Shown piece after piece: positions 1-8,524 of a stretch of 25,391 nucleotides of DNA. The notes beneath the pieces are model-generated. The model was given only the letters and a program-made list of their open reading frames with translations. It searched no databases and was not told the origin of the DNA. Positions within the stretch are counted from its first letter, which is position 1, and every line of letters starts with the position of its first letter. The translations under genes were made by a program, and so were the position numbers. Where the stretch lies: assembly GCA_003331685.1 (NCBI GenBank), contig QOPK01000011.1, positions 1 through 25,391 of the forward strand. The letters are read 5' to 3'. Source of the stretch: Halieaceae bacterium. Lineage in GTDB: Bacteria; Pseudomonadota; Gammaproteobacteria; Pseudomonadales; Halieaceae.

Positions 1-71
1 TTGTTGCTCACAATCAACCAGATGTAGTTGTCGCTGAAGGCCCGAATCGGCGATATAGTTAACGTATTCAT
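1..71 (-). CDS. gloB: Hydroxyacylglutathione hydrolase (glyoxalase II), N-terminal fragment
   Basis: Only the first 23 complete codons are inside the window; the gene runs off the left edge. Read on the minus strand from the ATG at 71, the peptide starts MNTLTISPIRAFSDNYIWLI, which carries the family's conserved N-terminal pattern (I-x-A-F-x-D-N-Y-I-W). Glyoxalase II hydrolyses S-D-lactoylglutathione to D-lactate and glutathione, the second step of methylglyoxal detoxification in the cytoplasm. Context supports the call: in E. coli gloB is divergent from yafS-rnhA-dnaQ, and the same order is seen here. The metal-binding HxHxDH motif lies outside the window, so the call rests on the N-terminus plus synteny. 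Confidence 0.85.
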   Translation of the reverse strand, partial: MNTLTISPIRAFSDNYIWLIVSN

Positions 72-114
72 TGAATAACCAGCTCCTGTGGTGCCCAGAG
101 GCTACCCTGTGGCA

Positions 115-927
115 ATGAGTGTGACCAGCCCCATGACAGAAGAAGCGAACCGTCACAACGACCTGTCCCGCTGGTACCGGGATAAAAAGCTAGGCCAGAG
201 GCTCACTGATCAGTTGACCGAGGCGCTGAACGAGTCACTCGAACAGGTATTTGGCTACCATATGCTGGTGAGTGGGGCCGACATGGGTCTCGAGTGGAGC
301 CGAATCGGCAAGACACAGCGTTTATTCAGGTTGGTAGCGCGGGCCAACCTCGATCAGCCCCTTCAAGCCGTGCTAGGTGCGAGTCACGAACTGCCGTTTG
401 CGACGGACTCATTAGACGCGCTGGTGCTGTGCCATACACTGAATACGTCCTCGGTCCCACACCAAACCCTTCGGGAGTGTCAGCGTGTACTCGTGCCGAA
501 CGGCCACTTATTCGTGATCTCGTTTAATCCCCTCAGTATCCATGGGGCAGCCAGCGGGTTGCGCAGGTGGCTTAGCCGTGGACGCAGGCACACTAAGAGC
601 GTTAGTGGCCGGCGCCTGGGCGATTGGCTATCGCTGCTCGGGTTCTCCCACGCCGAGCCGCTTTATTTTGCGAGTTTCGCGCCTTTGGGAAGGGGGCGCG
701 TGGGCCACCTCATGGATCGATTCGACCGCTGGCTAGTGAGAATTAATGCGCCAACAGGCACCGCCTACCTCCTGCATGCCCGCAAGCGGGTGGCAGCGCA
801 TCTTGACTCGAGCATCAAGGTGGAGAGACCCCGGCTCATTTCGCTCCCACTTGGTAAATCACAGGAGGGGGTGCCGGTGCCCAGGCATGTCAGCCGATCC
901 CAGCAGGACGGTGCTGAAACCACCTGA
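115..927 (+). CDS. YafS-like class I SAM-dependent methyltransferase
   Basis: About 270 aa. The recognisable part is the middle of a Methyltransf_11-type Rossmann fold: [20 protein letters not shown] (about residues 92-111) followed by the [20 protein letters not shown] block (about 120-139), which are the post-II and post-III motifs. The glycine-rich SAM loop (motif I) is degenerate: S-G-A-D-M-G near residues 53-58 is the nearest candidate. The substrate is unknown. The position between gloB and rnhA is that of E. coli yafS, also an uncharacterised methyltransferase. The start could be GTG 88, ATG 115 or ATG 133. I chose ATG 115 because AGAGG lies upstream (97-101), although the 13-nt spacing is long. 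Its TGA overlaps the rnhA ATG (TGATG). Confidence 0.8.
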   Translation: MSVTSPMTEEANRHNDLSRWYRDKKLGQRLTDQLTEALNESLEQVFGYHMLVSGADMGLEWSRIGKTQRLFRLVARANLDQPLQAVLGASHELPFATDSLDALVLCHTLNTSSVPHQTLRECQRVLVPNGHLFVISFNPLSIHGAASGLRRWLSRGRRHTKSVSGRRLGDWLSLLGFSHAEPLYFASFAPLGRGRVGHLMDRFDRWLVRINAPTGTAYLLHARKRVAAHLDSSIKVERPRLISLPLGKSQEGVPVPRHVSRSQQDGAETT

Positions 928-1373
928 TGAAGCAAGTCAGTGCCTTTACAGACGGAGCGTGTAGCGGCAACCCGGGGCCCGGCGGTTGGGGCGCGGTCCT
1001 GCAGTTTGGCGATCACGAGCGAGAGCTCCATGGTGGCGCTGAGGACACCACCAACAATCGCATGGAGCTGACCGCGGCTATAGAGGCACTGAGGGCGCTG
1101 AGTGAGCCCTGCCGGGTCAGCCTGACAACTGATTCCACCTATGTCAAAGATGGGATCACTCAGTGGCTGACCAATTGGAAGCGTAATGGCTGGAGAACCG
1201 CCGCCAAAAAGCCTGTCAAAAATCAGGACCTGTGGCAGGCGCTGGACCATGAAGCGGCGCGGCACGAGGTGAACTGGCGTTGGGTCAAGGGGCACAGCGG
1301 GCATCCCGAAAACGAACGAGCGGACAGGCTCGCTAACCTTGGTATGAGTGAGGTGAGAGATGCCGATGGATAG
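927..1373 (+). CDS. rnhA: Ribonuclease HI
   Basis: 148 aa, close to the usual 150-155 aa length. It degrades the RNA strand of RNA/DNA hybrids in the cytoplasm (R-loops, primer remnants). All four metal-binding acidic residues are visible: D9 in [16 protein letters not shown]47 in [14 protein letters not shown]69 in [11 protein letters not shown] and D133 in NERADRLA; the catalytic histidine is H123 in KGHSGH. The basic handle region (about residues 83-99, rich in W, K and R) is present, as in E. coli RNase HI. The start overlaps the methyltransferase stop and the end overlaps dnaQ by 14 bp, so all three genes are probably translated from one message. Confidence 0.97.
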   Translation: MKQVSAFTDGACSGNPGPGGWGAVLQFGDHERELHGGAEDTTNNRMELTAAIEALRALSEPCRVSLTTDSTYVKDGITQWLTNWKRNGWRTAAKKPVKNQDLWQALDHEAARHEVNWRWVKGHSGHPENERADRLANLGMSEVRDADG

Positions 1374-2097
1374 ACGTCAGATCGTGCTCGACACAGAAAC
1401 CACGGGGCTAGAGGTTAACCAGGGGCATCGCATTATCGAGATTGGATGCGTTGAGCTGGTTAACCGGCGCATAACCGGCCGGCACTATCACCAATACATC
1501 CAGCCTGAGCGGGACATCGACGCCGGCGCCCTGGAAGTGCACGGCATCACTCAGGAGTTTTTGACAGGGAAACCGACTTTTAGCGAGATTGCGGCAGAGT
1601 TCGTAGAGTTTGTGCGAGGCGCGGAGCTGGTGATCCATAACGCGCCCTTTGATGTGGGCTTTATTGATGCCGAGCTGGACCGGCTGGAACCTGCTATCGG
1701 CGCGCTAGCCAGTGTTTGCGGTATCGTGGATACGTTGCAGATGGCGCGGCACAAGCACCCGGGTCAGCGCAATAATCTTGACGCTCTATGCCAACGATAC
1801 GAGATCGATAACACCAGTCGAACGCTCCACGGTGCCTTACTAGATGCCGAGATACTGGCTGAAGTGTATCTCGCTATGACGGGCGGGCAGGCTTCGCTCG
1901 GTCTGGGAGCAGAGAGCAGTGACTCGTCTTCAAATGGGGCAGGGCCAGAAAACGGCGTCAGGCGCCTGGCCGCCGAAAGGAAGCCACTGCCTGTGCTTAG
2001 GGCAAGCCCCGAGGAGATCGAGCGACACGAGGCCAAGCTCCGGGAGCTCGACCTTAGTGCGGGCGAAGCGGTGTGGCGGAGATCACCGCACCACTAA
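1360..2097 (+). CDS. dnaQ: DNA polymerase III epsilon subunit (3'-5' proofreading exonuclease)
   Basis: 245 aa, similar to E. coli DnaQ (243 aa). It proofreads within the Pol III core, bound to alpha and theta. DEDDh motifs are complete: Exo I D11-T-E13-T-T-G, Exo II with H93-N-A-P-F-D98, and Exo III with H157 and D162 (HGALLDAEI). A flexible Ser/Gly/Glu-rich linker follows at about 184-200. QASLGL (177-182) resembles the internal beta-clamp-binding motif found at this place in DnaQ. The start is ambiguous between ATG 1360 and ATG 1366 (both served by GAGGTGA at 1350-1356); both overlap the end of rnhA. The stop lies 1 bp from the end of the convergent nhaB. Confidence 0.97.
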   Translation: MPMDRRQIVLDTETTGLEVNQGHRIIEIGCVELVNRRITGRHYHQYIQPERDIDAGALEVHGITQEFLTGKPTFSEIAAEFVEFVRGAELVIHNAPFDVGFIDAELDRLEPAIGALASVCGIVDTLQMARHKHPGQRNNLDALCQRYEIDNTSRTLHGALLDAEILAEVYLAMTGGQASLGLGAESSDSSSNGAGPENGVRRLAAERKPLPVLRASPEEIERHEAKLRELDLSAGEAVWRRSPHH

Positions 2098-2098
2098 T

Positions 2099-3604
2099 TC
2101 AGAGGTTGATGTAGACCGCCGCCAAACCAACAGACGTCAATACGATCGTATAGGGCAGTGCCATCAATACCATCCTGCCGTAAGACAATCGAATTAATGG
2201 CGCCAACGCAGAAGTCAGCAGGAACAGGAACGCTGCTTGGCCATTTGGCGTCGCAACAGAAGGTAGATTGGTGCCCGTATTGATGGCAATCGCCAGGCGA
2301 TCAAACTCGGCGCGATCGATCTCTCCCGCCTTGAGTGCCGCGTCTATCTCAGAGATATACACCGTCGCAACGAACACGTTATCCGAGATCGCCGACAGGA
2401 CGCCGTTGGCCAAGAAGAACATGGCGGGGCGCACCTCACTGGACATTGCCAATACCGACTCAATGACCGGTGTGAACAGGTGCTGTTCATGAATCACTGC
2501 GACGATCGCGAAGAACACGACCAACAGCGCAGTGAAGGGCAGGGCCTCCTGAAAAGCGTGACCAATCTCGTGCTCATCGGTAATCCCGTTAAATGCGGTC
2601 AGCAGCACGATCACGAGCAGACCAATCAAGCCCACGGCTGCCAAATGAAAGGCGAGCGCAAACACGAGAATGATGGCTGTGATGGCCTGAATCTGTAGTT
2701 TGGCTCTCGAGCGAGCCGTTGCGGCGGCTTGTTGGACCTCATCAAAACGGGTGAGCACCTGACGAACGTTTTCGGGCATCAGCGCGCCGTAGCCGAACCA
2801 GCCCGTGACTTCTAGCAGGACGCACGTAATCAGACCACAGACCAGAACTGGCATGGTAATCGGTGCCATATAGAGAAAGAACGTTTGGAAATCCCAGCCC
2901 GCTACCGTCGCAATCAGCAGGTTTTGGGGTTCTCCCACCAAAGTACAGACACCACCCAATGCGGTGCCTACAGCGCCATGCATGAGCAAGCTCCGGAGGA
3001 ACGCCCGGAATGCTTCAAGGTCTGCCTGCGAGTCAGCCTGCACTGAGTTATCTCGAGTATGGTCATGGCTCTTATCCGAGACGTCCGTGTCCGAAGCAAC
3101 ACGGTGAAACACAGAGTAGAAACCCACCCCGACACTGATTAATACCGCCGTCACGGTCAATGCATCGAGAAATGCCGACAAGACCGCCGAGACAATCGAG
3201 AACAAAAATGCCAACAGCTTTTTGGATCGCACATTAAGCAAGATCTTGGTGAATACAAAGAGGAGCAGGTCCTTCATGAAGTAGATGCCTGCCACCATGA
3301 ACATCAGCAGCAGAATCACCTCAAAGTTGGCCTCGGCCTCATGGAACACACTATGAGGATCGGCGAGACCCAATAATATGCCCTCAATCGCTAGTAACCC
3401 GCCTGGCTGCAGCGGATAACAACGCAAGGCTAATGCCAAAGTGAAAATAAACTCTGCAATGAGTGCCCAGCCTGTGACGACAGGCCCCGCCACCATCAGC
3501 AGTAGCGGATTGATGACAATAAAGCCGATGATGGTTTGCTTGTACCAGTTCGGGGATTCACCTAGGAAGTTGCTCCAAAAGGCGTTAAGGGTGGATTCAC
3601 TCAT
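2099..3604 (-). CDS. nhaB: Na+/H+ antiporter NhaB
   Basis: 501 aa (E. coli NhaB is 513 aa). An inner-membrane antiporter that expels Na+ in exchange for H+, fitting a saline habitat. The N-terminus is typical of NhaB ([14 protein letters not shown], then [24 protein letters not shown]), followed by [25 protein letters not shown] and [22 protein letters not shown], containing the conserved D147. About twelve hydrophobic segments are visible. A charged cytoplasmic loop (about 170-195, rich in D, S, H and Q) is probably species-specific. There is no good Shine-Dalgarno before the ATG at 3604; a 12-codon ORF upstream ends on an overlapping ATGA, which may couple translation (see the leader entry). 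It converges on dnaQ with a 1-bp gap. Confidence 0.96.
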   Translation of the reverse strand: MSESTLNAFWSNFLGESPNWYKQTIIGFIVINPLLLMVAGPVVTGWALIAEFIFTLALALRCYPLQPGGLLAIEGILLGLADPHSVFHEAEANFEVILLLMFMVAGIYFMKDLLLFVFTKILLNVRSKKLLAFLFSIVSAVLSAFLDALTVTAVLISVGVGFYSVFHRVASDTDVSDKSHDHTRDNSVQADSQADLEAFRAFLRSLLMHGAVGTALGGVCTLVGEPQNLLIATVAGWDFQTFFLYMAPITMPVLVCGLITCVLLEVTGWFGYGALMPENVRQVLTRFDEVQQAAATARSRAKLQIQAITAIILVFALAFHLAAVGLIGLLVIVLLTAFNGITDEHEIGHAFQEALPFTALLVVFFAIVAVIHEQHLFTPVIESVLAMSSEVRPAMFFLANGVLSAISDNVFVATVYISEIDAALKAGEIDRAEFDRLAIAINTGTNLPSVATPNGQAAFLFLLTSALAPLIRLSYGRMVLMALPYTIVLTSVGLAAVYINL

Positions 3605-3636
3605 AGTCGATAGTCCATGTCGTTGTTATCACTCAT
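3601..3636 (-). CDS. Possible nhaB leader ORF (11 aa), translationally coupled
   Basis: On the minus strand an ATG at 3636 opens the 11-residue [14 protein letters not shown]. Its TGA overlaps the nhaB ATG as ATGA. nhaB has no visible Shine-Dalgarno of its own, so ribosomes finishing this short ORF could re-initiate on nhaB. The peptide matches no family I know and its own ribosome site is weak, so chance is a real alternative. Confidence 0.25.
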   Translation of the reverse strand: MSDNNDMDYRL

Positions 3637-3825
3637 CGCCACAACCACAGGCTTAGAACTGCAAGGTGGCTGATTGTTAATAATGGCCCTGGGCCCCTCA
3701 TGAAGACCGGACGACGGCACTGTACACCGATTTTAAGGCCGCAGAGTATACGGGTGACGTCGGGACTTGGTTCTTGAGGGCCCTGTTCGCAATGAATGCT
3801 CGAAATTCATACGCTCCGCAAGTTC

Positions 3826-3854
3826 TTGTGCTCGGACTGGGGGCTTCCTAGACT
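3826..3854 (+). promoter_or_regulatory. Weak sigma70-like promoter candidate for nudC-sohB
   Basis: TTGTGC (3826-3831) and TAGACT (3849-3854) are separated by 17 bp. The -10 box matches 4/6 and the -35 box 3/6 of the consensus. A start near 3861 would give a leader of about 24 nt that contains the strong AAGGAAG ribosome site at 3870-3876. The rest of the 280-bp nhaB/nudC spacer shows two GGGCCC-containing patches but no clear hairpin terminator. Confidence 0.25.
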
Positions 3855-3884
3855 GTGTGCCTTTGCGCCAAGGAAGCCTCTACT

Positions 3885-4694
3885 GTGCTCGACATTTCTG
3901 AATTACCTACCGAACCTCAGTCCGAGGATTGGGGATTTGTTTTCGCAGGTCGAAACACTGTGACCTCACTCCGCGGGCAGCCCGGCTTACCATGGCGACT
4001 TAGTGAGGTGACGGAGCAGTGGGGTGTCAGCTTCGCTGATGCGGTGCCTGTCGGTCGTTGGCAGGACCGCGGCGCGTGGGCATTCTCGGTGCCCGAAGAC
4101 AGCATTAACCAGACCGAACATTTGTCCGGCAATCTATATGGCCTATTAGCCAGGGTGGAGGACTCGCTATTCAATGCGCATGGTCGCGCGTATCAACTGC
4201 TCTATTGGCGAGATACCCATCGGCACTGCGGCCGCTGTGGCAGCCTAACCCGAGCGATCGAGGACGGCCGTGCTGTGCTCTGTGATAGTTGCTCCCTCCG
4301 GGTGTATCCGCGCGTTTCACCCTGCGTCATTGTGCTGGTTCGTAAGGGTAATAAGTTGCTTCTGGCGGCTGCCGCAGGATTTCAGAAGCGCTTCTATAGC
4401 ACCTTGGCGGGCTTTATGGAGCCCGGTGAGACCTGCGAGGATGCAGTGATTCGTGAAGTTCGAGAGGAGGTGGGTATCGAAGTGGGCAACGTGCGCTACT
4501 TCTCGTCGCAGCCATGGCCCTTTCCCAGCCAGGTCATGCTGGGTTTCTTCGCGGAATGGCAGTCTGGTGAGCTCGCATTGAATCCCGATGAAATCGAGGA
4601 CGCAGATTGGTTTGATGTCAGTGCTATGCCACCCACGCCTCCCAATGCCTCGATCTCGGGGCAGCTCATCTCCCACTTCATTGAGAGCCTGTAA
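3885..4694 (+). CDS. nudC: NAD+ diphosphatase / NADH pyrophosphatase (Nudix)
   Basis: 269 aa. NudC hydrolyses NAD(H) to NMN(H) plus AMP and can remove NAD caps from RNA. The order is an N-terminal domain, then a zinc ribbon with two CxxC pairs (C115, C118, C133, C136), then the Nudix box (about 176-198: G-F-M-E-P-G-E-T ending R-E-V-R-E-E-V-G), then SQPWPFPS at 208-215, the signature that separates NudC from other Nudix enzymes. A GTG at 3855 would add ten residues, but the GTG at 3885 has AAGGAAG (3870-3876) 8 nt upstream and is clearly the better start. sohB begins 5 nt after the stop, so the two are probably cotranscribed. Confidence 0.94.
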   Translation: MLDISELPTEPQSEDWGFVFAGRNTVTSLRGQPGLPWRLSEVTEQWGVSFADAVPVGRWQDRGAWAFSVPEDSINQTEHLSGNLYGLLARVEDSLFNAHGRAYQLLYWRDTHRHCGRCGSLTRAIEDGRAVLCDSCSLRVYPRVSPCVIVLVRKGNKLLLAAAAGFQKRFYSTLAGFMEPGETCEDAVIREVREEVGIEVGNVRYFSSQPWPFPSQVMLGFFAEWQSGELALNPDEIEDADWFDVSAMPPTPPNASISGQLISHFIESL

Positions 4695-4699
4695 ACGCC

Positions 4700-5758
4700 A
4701 TGGAATTTATTCTCGATATTGCCGAGTTTTTGCTTCAAGCCATTATTTTATTGGGGGTGTTTTTAATCGCTTTTGCCGGCGTGATGGCACTCAGTCAGCG
4801 CAACCGCGGTAGGGGGGGAGAGGGTACGGTGGAGGCGCGATCGCTCAATGAGCGCTTCGAAATGCATGAGGAAGCAGTCCGCGCAGTGACAGAAGATCCG
4901 CTGGAAAGTAAAGCTCGCGGCAAAGATCAGAAGAAAGAAAGGAAGGCGAAGCGCAAAGCCATCAAGCAAGCCTTGAAAGCGGAGGGTGATGGCGAGGCTC
5001 GACGTCCTCGTGTGTTCGTCCTTGATTTTGACGGTGACATGCAGGCCAGTCAGGTCGATCAGTTACGCGAGGAGGTCTCGGCTATTTTGCCGGTAGTAGG
5101 GGAGTCCGATAAGGTTCTGCTGCGCCTCGAAAGTGGAGGCGGGGTAGTCCATGGTTATGGGCTTGCCGCCAGTCAGCTGATGCGTCTCAAGGACGCGGGA
5201 ATTACTCTGACGGTTTCGGTAGATAAAGTCGCCGCCAGCGGCGGTTACATGATGGCCTGCGTTGGTGACGAAATCATAGCAGCGCCGTTTGCTATCCTCG
5301 GCTCGATTGGCGTGGTCGCGCAGCTACCTAACTTTCATCGATTGCTCAAAAAAAATGACATCGATTTTGAGATGCATACTGCGGGAGAGTACAAGCGAAC
5401 CCTCACGATATTTGGTGAAAATACAGACAAGGCGAGAGAGAAGTTTCAGGCTGATATTGATGACATCCACATGCTGTTCAAAGAATTTGTTTCAAGCAAC
5501 CGACCGGTTGTCGCCATTGACGAAGTCGGCACTGGAGAGTTTTGGTTTGGGCAGCGGGCGCTGGAGAAAAACTTGGCGGATCGCCTATGTACCTCAGATG
5601 GCTTTTTGGTCGAGCATCTTCAGGGGTACGACCTGATTGAAGTCAGCTATCGCACCAAGCGCGGCTGGCAGGAAAAACTGGGGCTGGCGGCGGAGTTGGC
5701 TGTAGAGCGAGGTTTTCGCCGACTGCTTAAGTCAGAGCGGGATCAGCAGTTCCTTTAG
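4700..5758 (+). CDS. sohB: Inner-membrane S49 family peptidase SohB
   Basis: 352 aa, matching the usual 340-350 aa. Residues 5-31 form one hydrophobic N-terminal anchor, followed by a highly charged linker (about 48-103, a KKERKAKRKAIK run at 78-89) as in SohB. The peptidase domain carries nucleophile S180 in DKVAASGGYMMAC and the general base K232 in AGEYKRTLTIFGENT, the Ser-Lys dyad of the SppA/SohB family. It acts as a periplasm-facing, membrane-tethered protease; its physiological substrate is poorly known. The start follows nudC by 5 nt. The 3' end overlaps the convergent sulP gene by 32 bp. Confidence 0.93.
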   Translation: MEFILDIAEFLLQAIILLGVFLIAFAGVMALSQRNRGRGGEGTVEARSLNERFEMHEEAVRAVTEDPLESKARGKDQKKERKAKRKAIKQALKAEGDGEARRPRVFVLDFDGDMQASQVDQLREEVSAILPVVGESDKVLLRLESGGGVVHGYGLAASQLMRLKDAGITLTVSVDKVAASGGYMMACVGDEIIAAPFAILGSIGVVAQLPNFHRLLKKNDIDFEMHTAGEYKRTLTIFGENTDKAREKFQADIDDIHMLFKEFVSSNRPVVAIDEVGTGEFWFGQRALEKNLADRLCTSDGFLVEHLQGYDLIEVSYRTKRGWQEKLGLAAELAVERGFRRLLKSERDQQFL

Positions 5759-7460
5759 CACGTAGCGCCATGACCGCGCTGTGGTGGGACAGGAAAATCT
5801 CGCCACTCAGGTGAGTGAGCAAGTCGCTGCGCTTCAGCGCGTCCATGACCGGGCCTTTCACCTCGCTGAGGTGCAGCGCAACGTTGTTCTCTTTCAGCCG
5901 AGCATTGATTTCCTCCAGCGCCTCCAGCGCACTGAGGTCAATCGCGTTGACGGCCGGACACATCAAGATGACGTGCAAGAGATCCTCTCGCAGTGCTACT
6001 TGAGCAAACACCATGTCCTCGAGATACGCCGCATTAGCGAAGTACAACGATTCATCAACCCGCATCGACAAAATATGCGGGTCCGTCACGACGTCGTGAC
6101 GGTCTACGTTCCGATAGTGCTCAGAATCTGGAACCTGACCGACTACCGCAAAGTGGGGTCTGCTGGTGTGATAAAGATGCAAGCCCACCGAGGCTCCGAC
6201 TCCGGCCAACACGCCCATTTCGACACCCGCCAATAGCGTCATGGTGATCGTGATCACCACCGCCCAGAAATCGGCGGCGCGGTAGCGACGCGCGAGGGTG
6301 ATGGTGTCAAAGTCAATAAGGCTGATGACTGCGACCACAATCGTCGCCGCCAAAACAGCCTTGGGCAGAAAATAGAGCATCGGGGTAAGAAATACTGCGG
6401 CTAGGGCAATACCCAGTGCCGCCAGTATCGACGCCATCTGGGTCTCAGCGCCCGCGTCAAAATTGACCACGGATCGCGAGAACCCTCCCGTGACGGGTAA
6501 CCCTCCCGATATGGCAGCCGCTGTGTTGGCTGCACCAAGCCCAATCAGCTCCTGATCAGGGTCGACGCGCTGACGTCGCTTTGCCCCCAGGGTCTTACCG
6601 ACAGAGATTGATTCAATGAACCCAATGAGCGCAATGAGAAAAGCGGGTAGCGCCAACTCCTGAATCAAAAGCCAGTTGATATTGGGGGCGCTAAAAGCAG
6701 GGAGACCGCTCGGGATCTTTCCGACCAAAGGCACCCCCGCAGACTCAAAACCCATCGCTGCAGAGAGTGGTATCAACACCGCCATGACCAAAACCGGCGC
6801 TGAGCGAACAATCAACTCAGCGGGGCGCCCGCGCAGGCCTATGGTTCCCAGCCAGCTACTTAGCAGATACCGCGCAATGAGCAGGAAACCGACTGAGCCT
6901 GCGCCAACGGCGATAGTAAGGCTATGCGCCTCACTTAGTTGCACGTAGAGGTCATGGCCCAGCGAGGGCAGGGTGGCGCCCTTGAGCGCTATGCCTAGCA
7001 AAGGACCCACTTGCCCCAGTGCAATAATAATGGCCGAGGCCGTTATGAATCCGGAAACCACTGGGTGAGAGAGAAAATGGGATATGAAGCCGAACTTCAG
7101 GAGCCCCATAGCGATCAGCATCAAGCCACCTAGCAGGGCAAGCAATGTCGCCGCGCTCGCATAGTCCACTGCGCCCTGTGATGCGACTGCGCCCACAGCA
7201 GACGCGGTCATCAGCGACGCAACGGCAACCGGGCCCACTGAAAGGGTTCGGCTACTGCCAAGCAATGCGTAGGCAATCAACGGCAGTATTGACGCATACA
7301 ACCCCATTTCGGCAGGTAGGCCTGCCAATAACGCATAGGCCAGCGACTGGGGGATCAACATGATAGTCACGATGATCGCGGCCAGACCGTCGTTGATCAG
7401 ATTTGCCCGGCTGTAGTCTCGAAGCCACCCCAGCGCTGGCAAAGCCTTGTCAAGCTTCAT
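5727..7460 (-). CDS. SulP (SLC26) family anion transporter with C-terminal STAS domain
   Basis: 577 aa. An inner-membrane secondary transporter; SulP members move sulfate, bicarbonate, dicarboxylates or related anions, and substrate cannot be read from sequence. Visible features are the N-terminal SulP block (DGLAAIIVTIMLIPQSLAYALLAGL), the SRTLSVGPVAVASLMT stretch, the conserved PVTGGFSRSVVNFDAGAETQ segment (about 322-341), eleven or more hydrophobic spans, and a cytoplasmic STAS domain from about 438 onward with D-L-S-A-L-E-A-L at 508-515. ATG 7460 is preferred over TTG 7466, although neither has a clear ribosome site. It lies 81 nt downstream of, and on the same strand as, an ETHE1/Blh-like hydrolase, which suggests a sulfur oxyanion (sulfite or sulfate) as cargo. 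That is inference. Confidence 0.92.
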   Translation of the reverse strand: MKLDKALPALGWLRDYSRANLINDGLAAIIVTIMLIPQSLAYALLAGLPAEMGLYASILPLIAYALLGSSRTLSVGPVAVASLMTASAVGAVASQGAVDYASAATLLALLGGLMLIAMGLLKFGFISHFLSHPVVSGFITASAIIIALGQVGPLLGIALKGATLPSLGHDLYVQLSEAHSLTIAVGAGSVGFLLIARYLLSSWLGTIGLRGRPAELIVRSAPVLVMAVLIPLSAAMGFESAGVPLVGKIPSGLPAFSAPNINWLLIQELALPAFLIALIGFIESISVGKTLGAKRRQRVDPDQELIGLGAANTAAAISGGLPVTGGFSRSVVNFDAGAETQMASILAALGIALAAVFLTPMLYFLPKAVLAATIVVAVISLIDFDTITLARRYRAADFWAVVITITMTLLAGVEMGVLAGVGASVGLHLYHTSRPHFAVVGQVPDSEHYRNVDRHDVVTDPHILSMRVDESLYFANAAYLEDMVFAQVALREDLLHVILMCPAVNAIDLSALEALEEINARLKENNVALHLSEVKGPVMDALKRSDLLTHLSGEIFLSHHSAVMALRAKGTADPALT

Positions 7461-7541
7461 AAGCAACCAAGCGAGTGGCTAATTTCTCGAGATCAGGGGA
7501 GTAGACGCGTGTCGGTGGTACCAGGTTGCAGTCGTGCACGG

Positions 7542-8435
7542 TCATTCTTCGCTGGCGAAACGATCCAGCGCGGCACCGCCAAAGGCATTGATCGGAACTT
7601 TCAGAAACAACCTGCCTGAGGCATCGATCGGTGGCAGATTACCGGCACGCATATTGACCTGCAAAGAGGGCAAGATAAGAGTCGGCATGTCGAGATCCGC
7701 ATCCCGGGCCTCTCGCATCGCTACGAAGGCATCAGCCGAAATACCGACCCCTACGTGGATGTTATGGGTTCGCTGCTCGGCAACCGTTGACTCGAACGCG
7801 AGACCTCGGCCGCCCGGCTGATAGTCGTGGCAGACAAAGACCCGGGTGTCGTCAGGCAATTCCAGTAGACGCTGGCAAGACTCATATAGCGATCTCGCGT
7901 CACCGCCTGGGAAGTCACATCGTGCGGTGCCAGCGTCAGGCATAAACAACGTGTCACCGACAAACAGGGCGTCACCAATCAGATAGGCCATACAGGCCGG
8001 CGTATGCCCGGGCACATGGAACGCACGCACTTCCAGTCCACCAAGCGTTAACGTATCGTCATCGGACAACATGAGATCAAACTGGCTACCGTCTCTGGGA
8101 AAACCATCACCCTCCGCAAATATGGTGGCGAAGGTCTCTTGCACATTGGTGATCTGCGAGCCAATCACGATTTCCCCACCAAGCTGCTCACGAATGAAGG
8201 GCGCGCTAGAGAGGTGGTCGGCATGAATGTGGGTTTCGAGGATGTACCGCAGACTGAGATTGTGGGTTCGGATATATTGAACCACCGTGTGTGCGGACCG
8301 CGTGCTAAGCGTCCCGGCCGCGTAATCAAGGTCGAGCACGGGGTCTATTACGGCTGCTAGACCGGTCTCAGCGTCACTCACCACATAAGTTAAGGTAGAC
8401 GTAGCCTCATCGAAGAAGTGCTGTACGTGCGTCAT
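7542..8435 (-). CDS. Metallo-beta-lactamase-fold protein, ETHE1/Blh-type (probable persulfide dioxygenase)
   Basis: 297 aa. The metal site reads H69-x-H71-x-D73-H74 (THIHADHLS), H144 (HVPGHTPACMAY), D161 (GDTLFMPDAGTARCDFPGG) and H203 (VCHDYQPGG). The GDTLFMPDAGTARCDFPGGDA block is characteristic of the ETHE1/Blh branch, whose studied members are mononuclear-iron dioxygenases oxidising glutathione persulfide to sulfite. It differs from glyoxalase II, whose partial gene lies at the left end of the window. No rhodanese domain is fused. No signal peptide is seen, so it is cytoplasmic. The gene is followed by a SulP transporter. A GGAGG lies 13 nt before the ATG, a long spacing. Enzymatic identity is inferred from family; substrate is not proven. 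Confidence 0.85.
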   Translation of the reverse strand: MTHVQHFFDEATSTLTYVVSDAETGLAAVIDPVLDLDYAAGTLSTRSAHTVVQYIRTHNLSLRYILETHIHADHLSSAPFIREQLGGEIVIGSQITNVQETFATIFAEGDGFPRDGSQFDLMLSDDDTLTLGGLEVRAFHVPGHTPACMAYLIGDALFVGDTLFMPDAGTARCDFPGGDARSLYESCQRLLELPDDTRVFVCHDYQPGGRGLAFESTVAEQRTHNIHVGVGISADAFVAMREARDADLDMPTLILPSLQVNMRAGNLPPIDASGRLFLKVPINAFGGAALDRFASEE

Positions 8436-8491
8436 CGGGTTAGGTTGCCCTCCGCCACCTGGGACGCGTTACTGGCTTGATGCGTCTGGGC

Positions 8492-8524
8492 GAGTTATTG
8501 CCAAATAGAATAACATTATAACTC
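8492..8524. promoter_or_regulatory. Inverted repeat overlapping the ETHE1/Blh promoter (putative operator)
   Basis: GAGTTAT (8492-8498) and ATAACTC (8518-8524) are perfect complements separated by 19 nt, and a smaller pair TTATT / AATAA (8495-8499, 8509-8513) nests inside. The right arm overlaps the candidate -10 box. Persulfide dioxygenase operons are often controlled by sulfide-sensing repressors of the BigR/SqrR type that bind AT-rich dyads, but no such regulator gene is in the window. Confidence 0.35.
8515..8520 (-). promoter_or_regulatory. Candidate -10 box for the ETHE1/Blh-sulP unit
   Basis: On the minus strand 8520-8515 reads TATAAT, a perfect -10 hexamer; the predicted transcript would start near 8508 and leave a leader of about 73 nt. 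No good -35 hexamer sits 16-18 bp upstream, so an activator may be needed or the match may be chance. The box lies inside the inverted repeat listed at 8492-8524. Confidence 0.4.

Noticed and set aside
765..1304. 179-codon minus-strand frame opposite the methyltransferase and rnhA
   Set aside because: It is antisense to two well-supported genes, has no family-like motifs and is rich in Arg, Pro and Ser, as shadow frames in GC-rich DNA usually are.
5781..6236. 151-codon plus-strand frame inside sulP
   Set aside because: It is antisense to the STAS domain and nearby membrane segments of SulP and has no features of its own.
7542..8435. Reading the metallo-beta-lactamase protein as a second glyoxalase II
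   Set aside because: The GDTLFMPDAGTARCDFPGG block and the C-terminal part fit the ETHE1/Blh branch; the true gloB begins at the left edge of the window.
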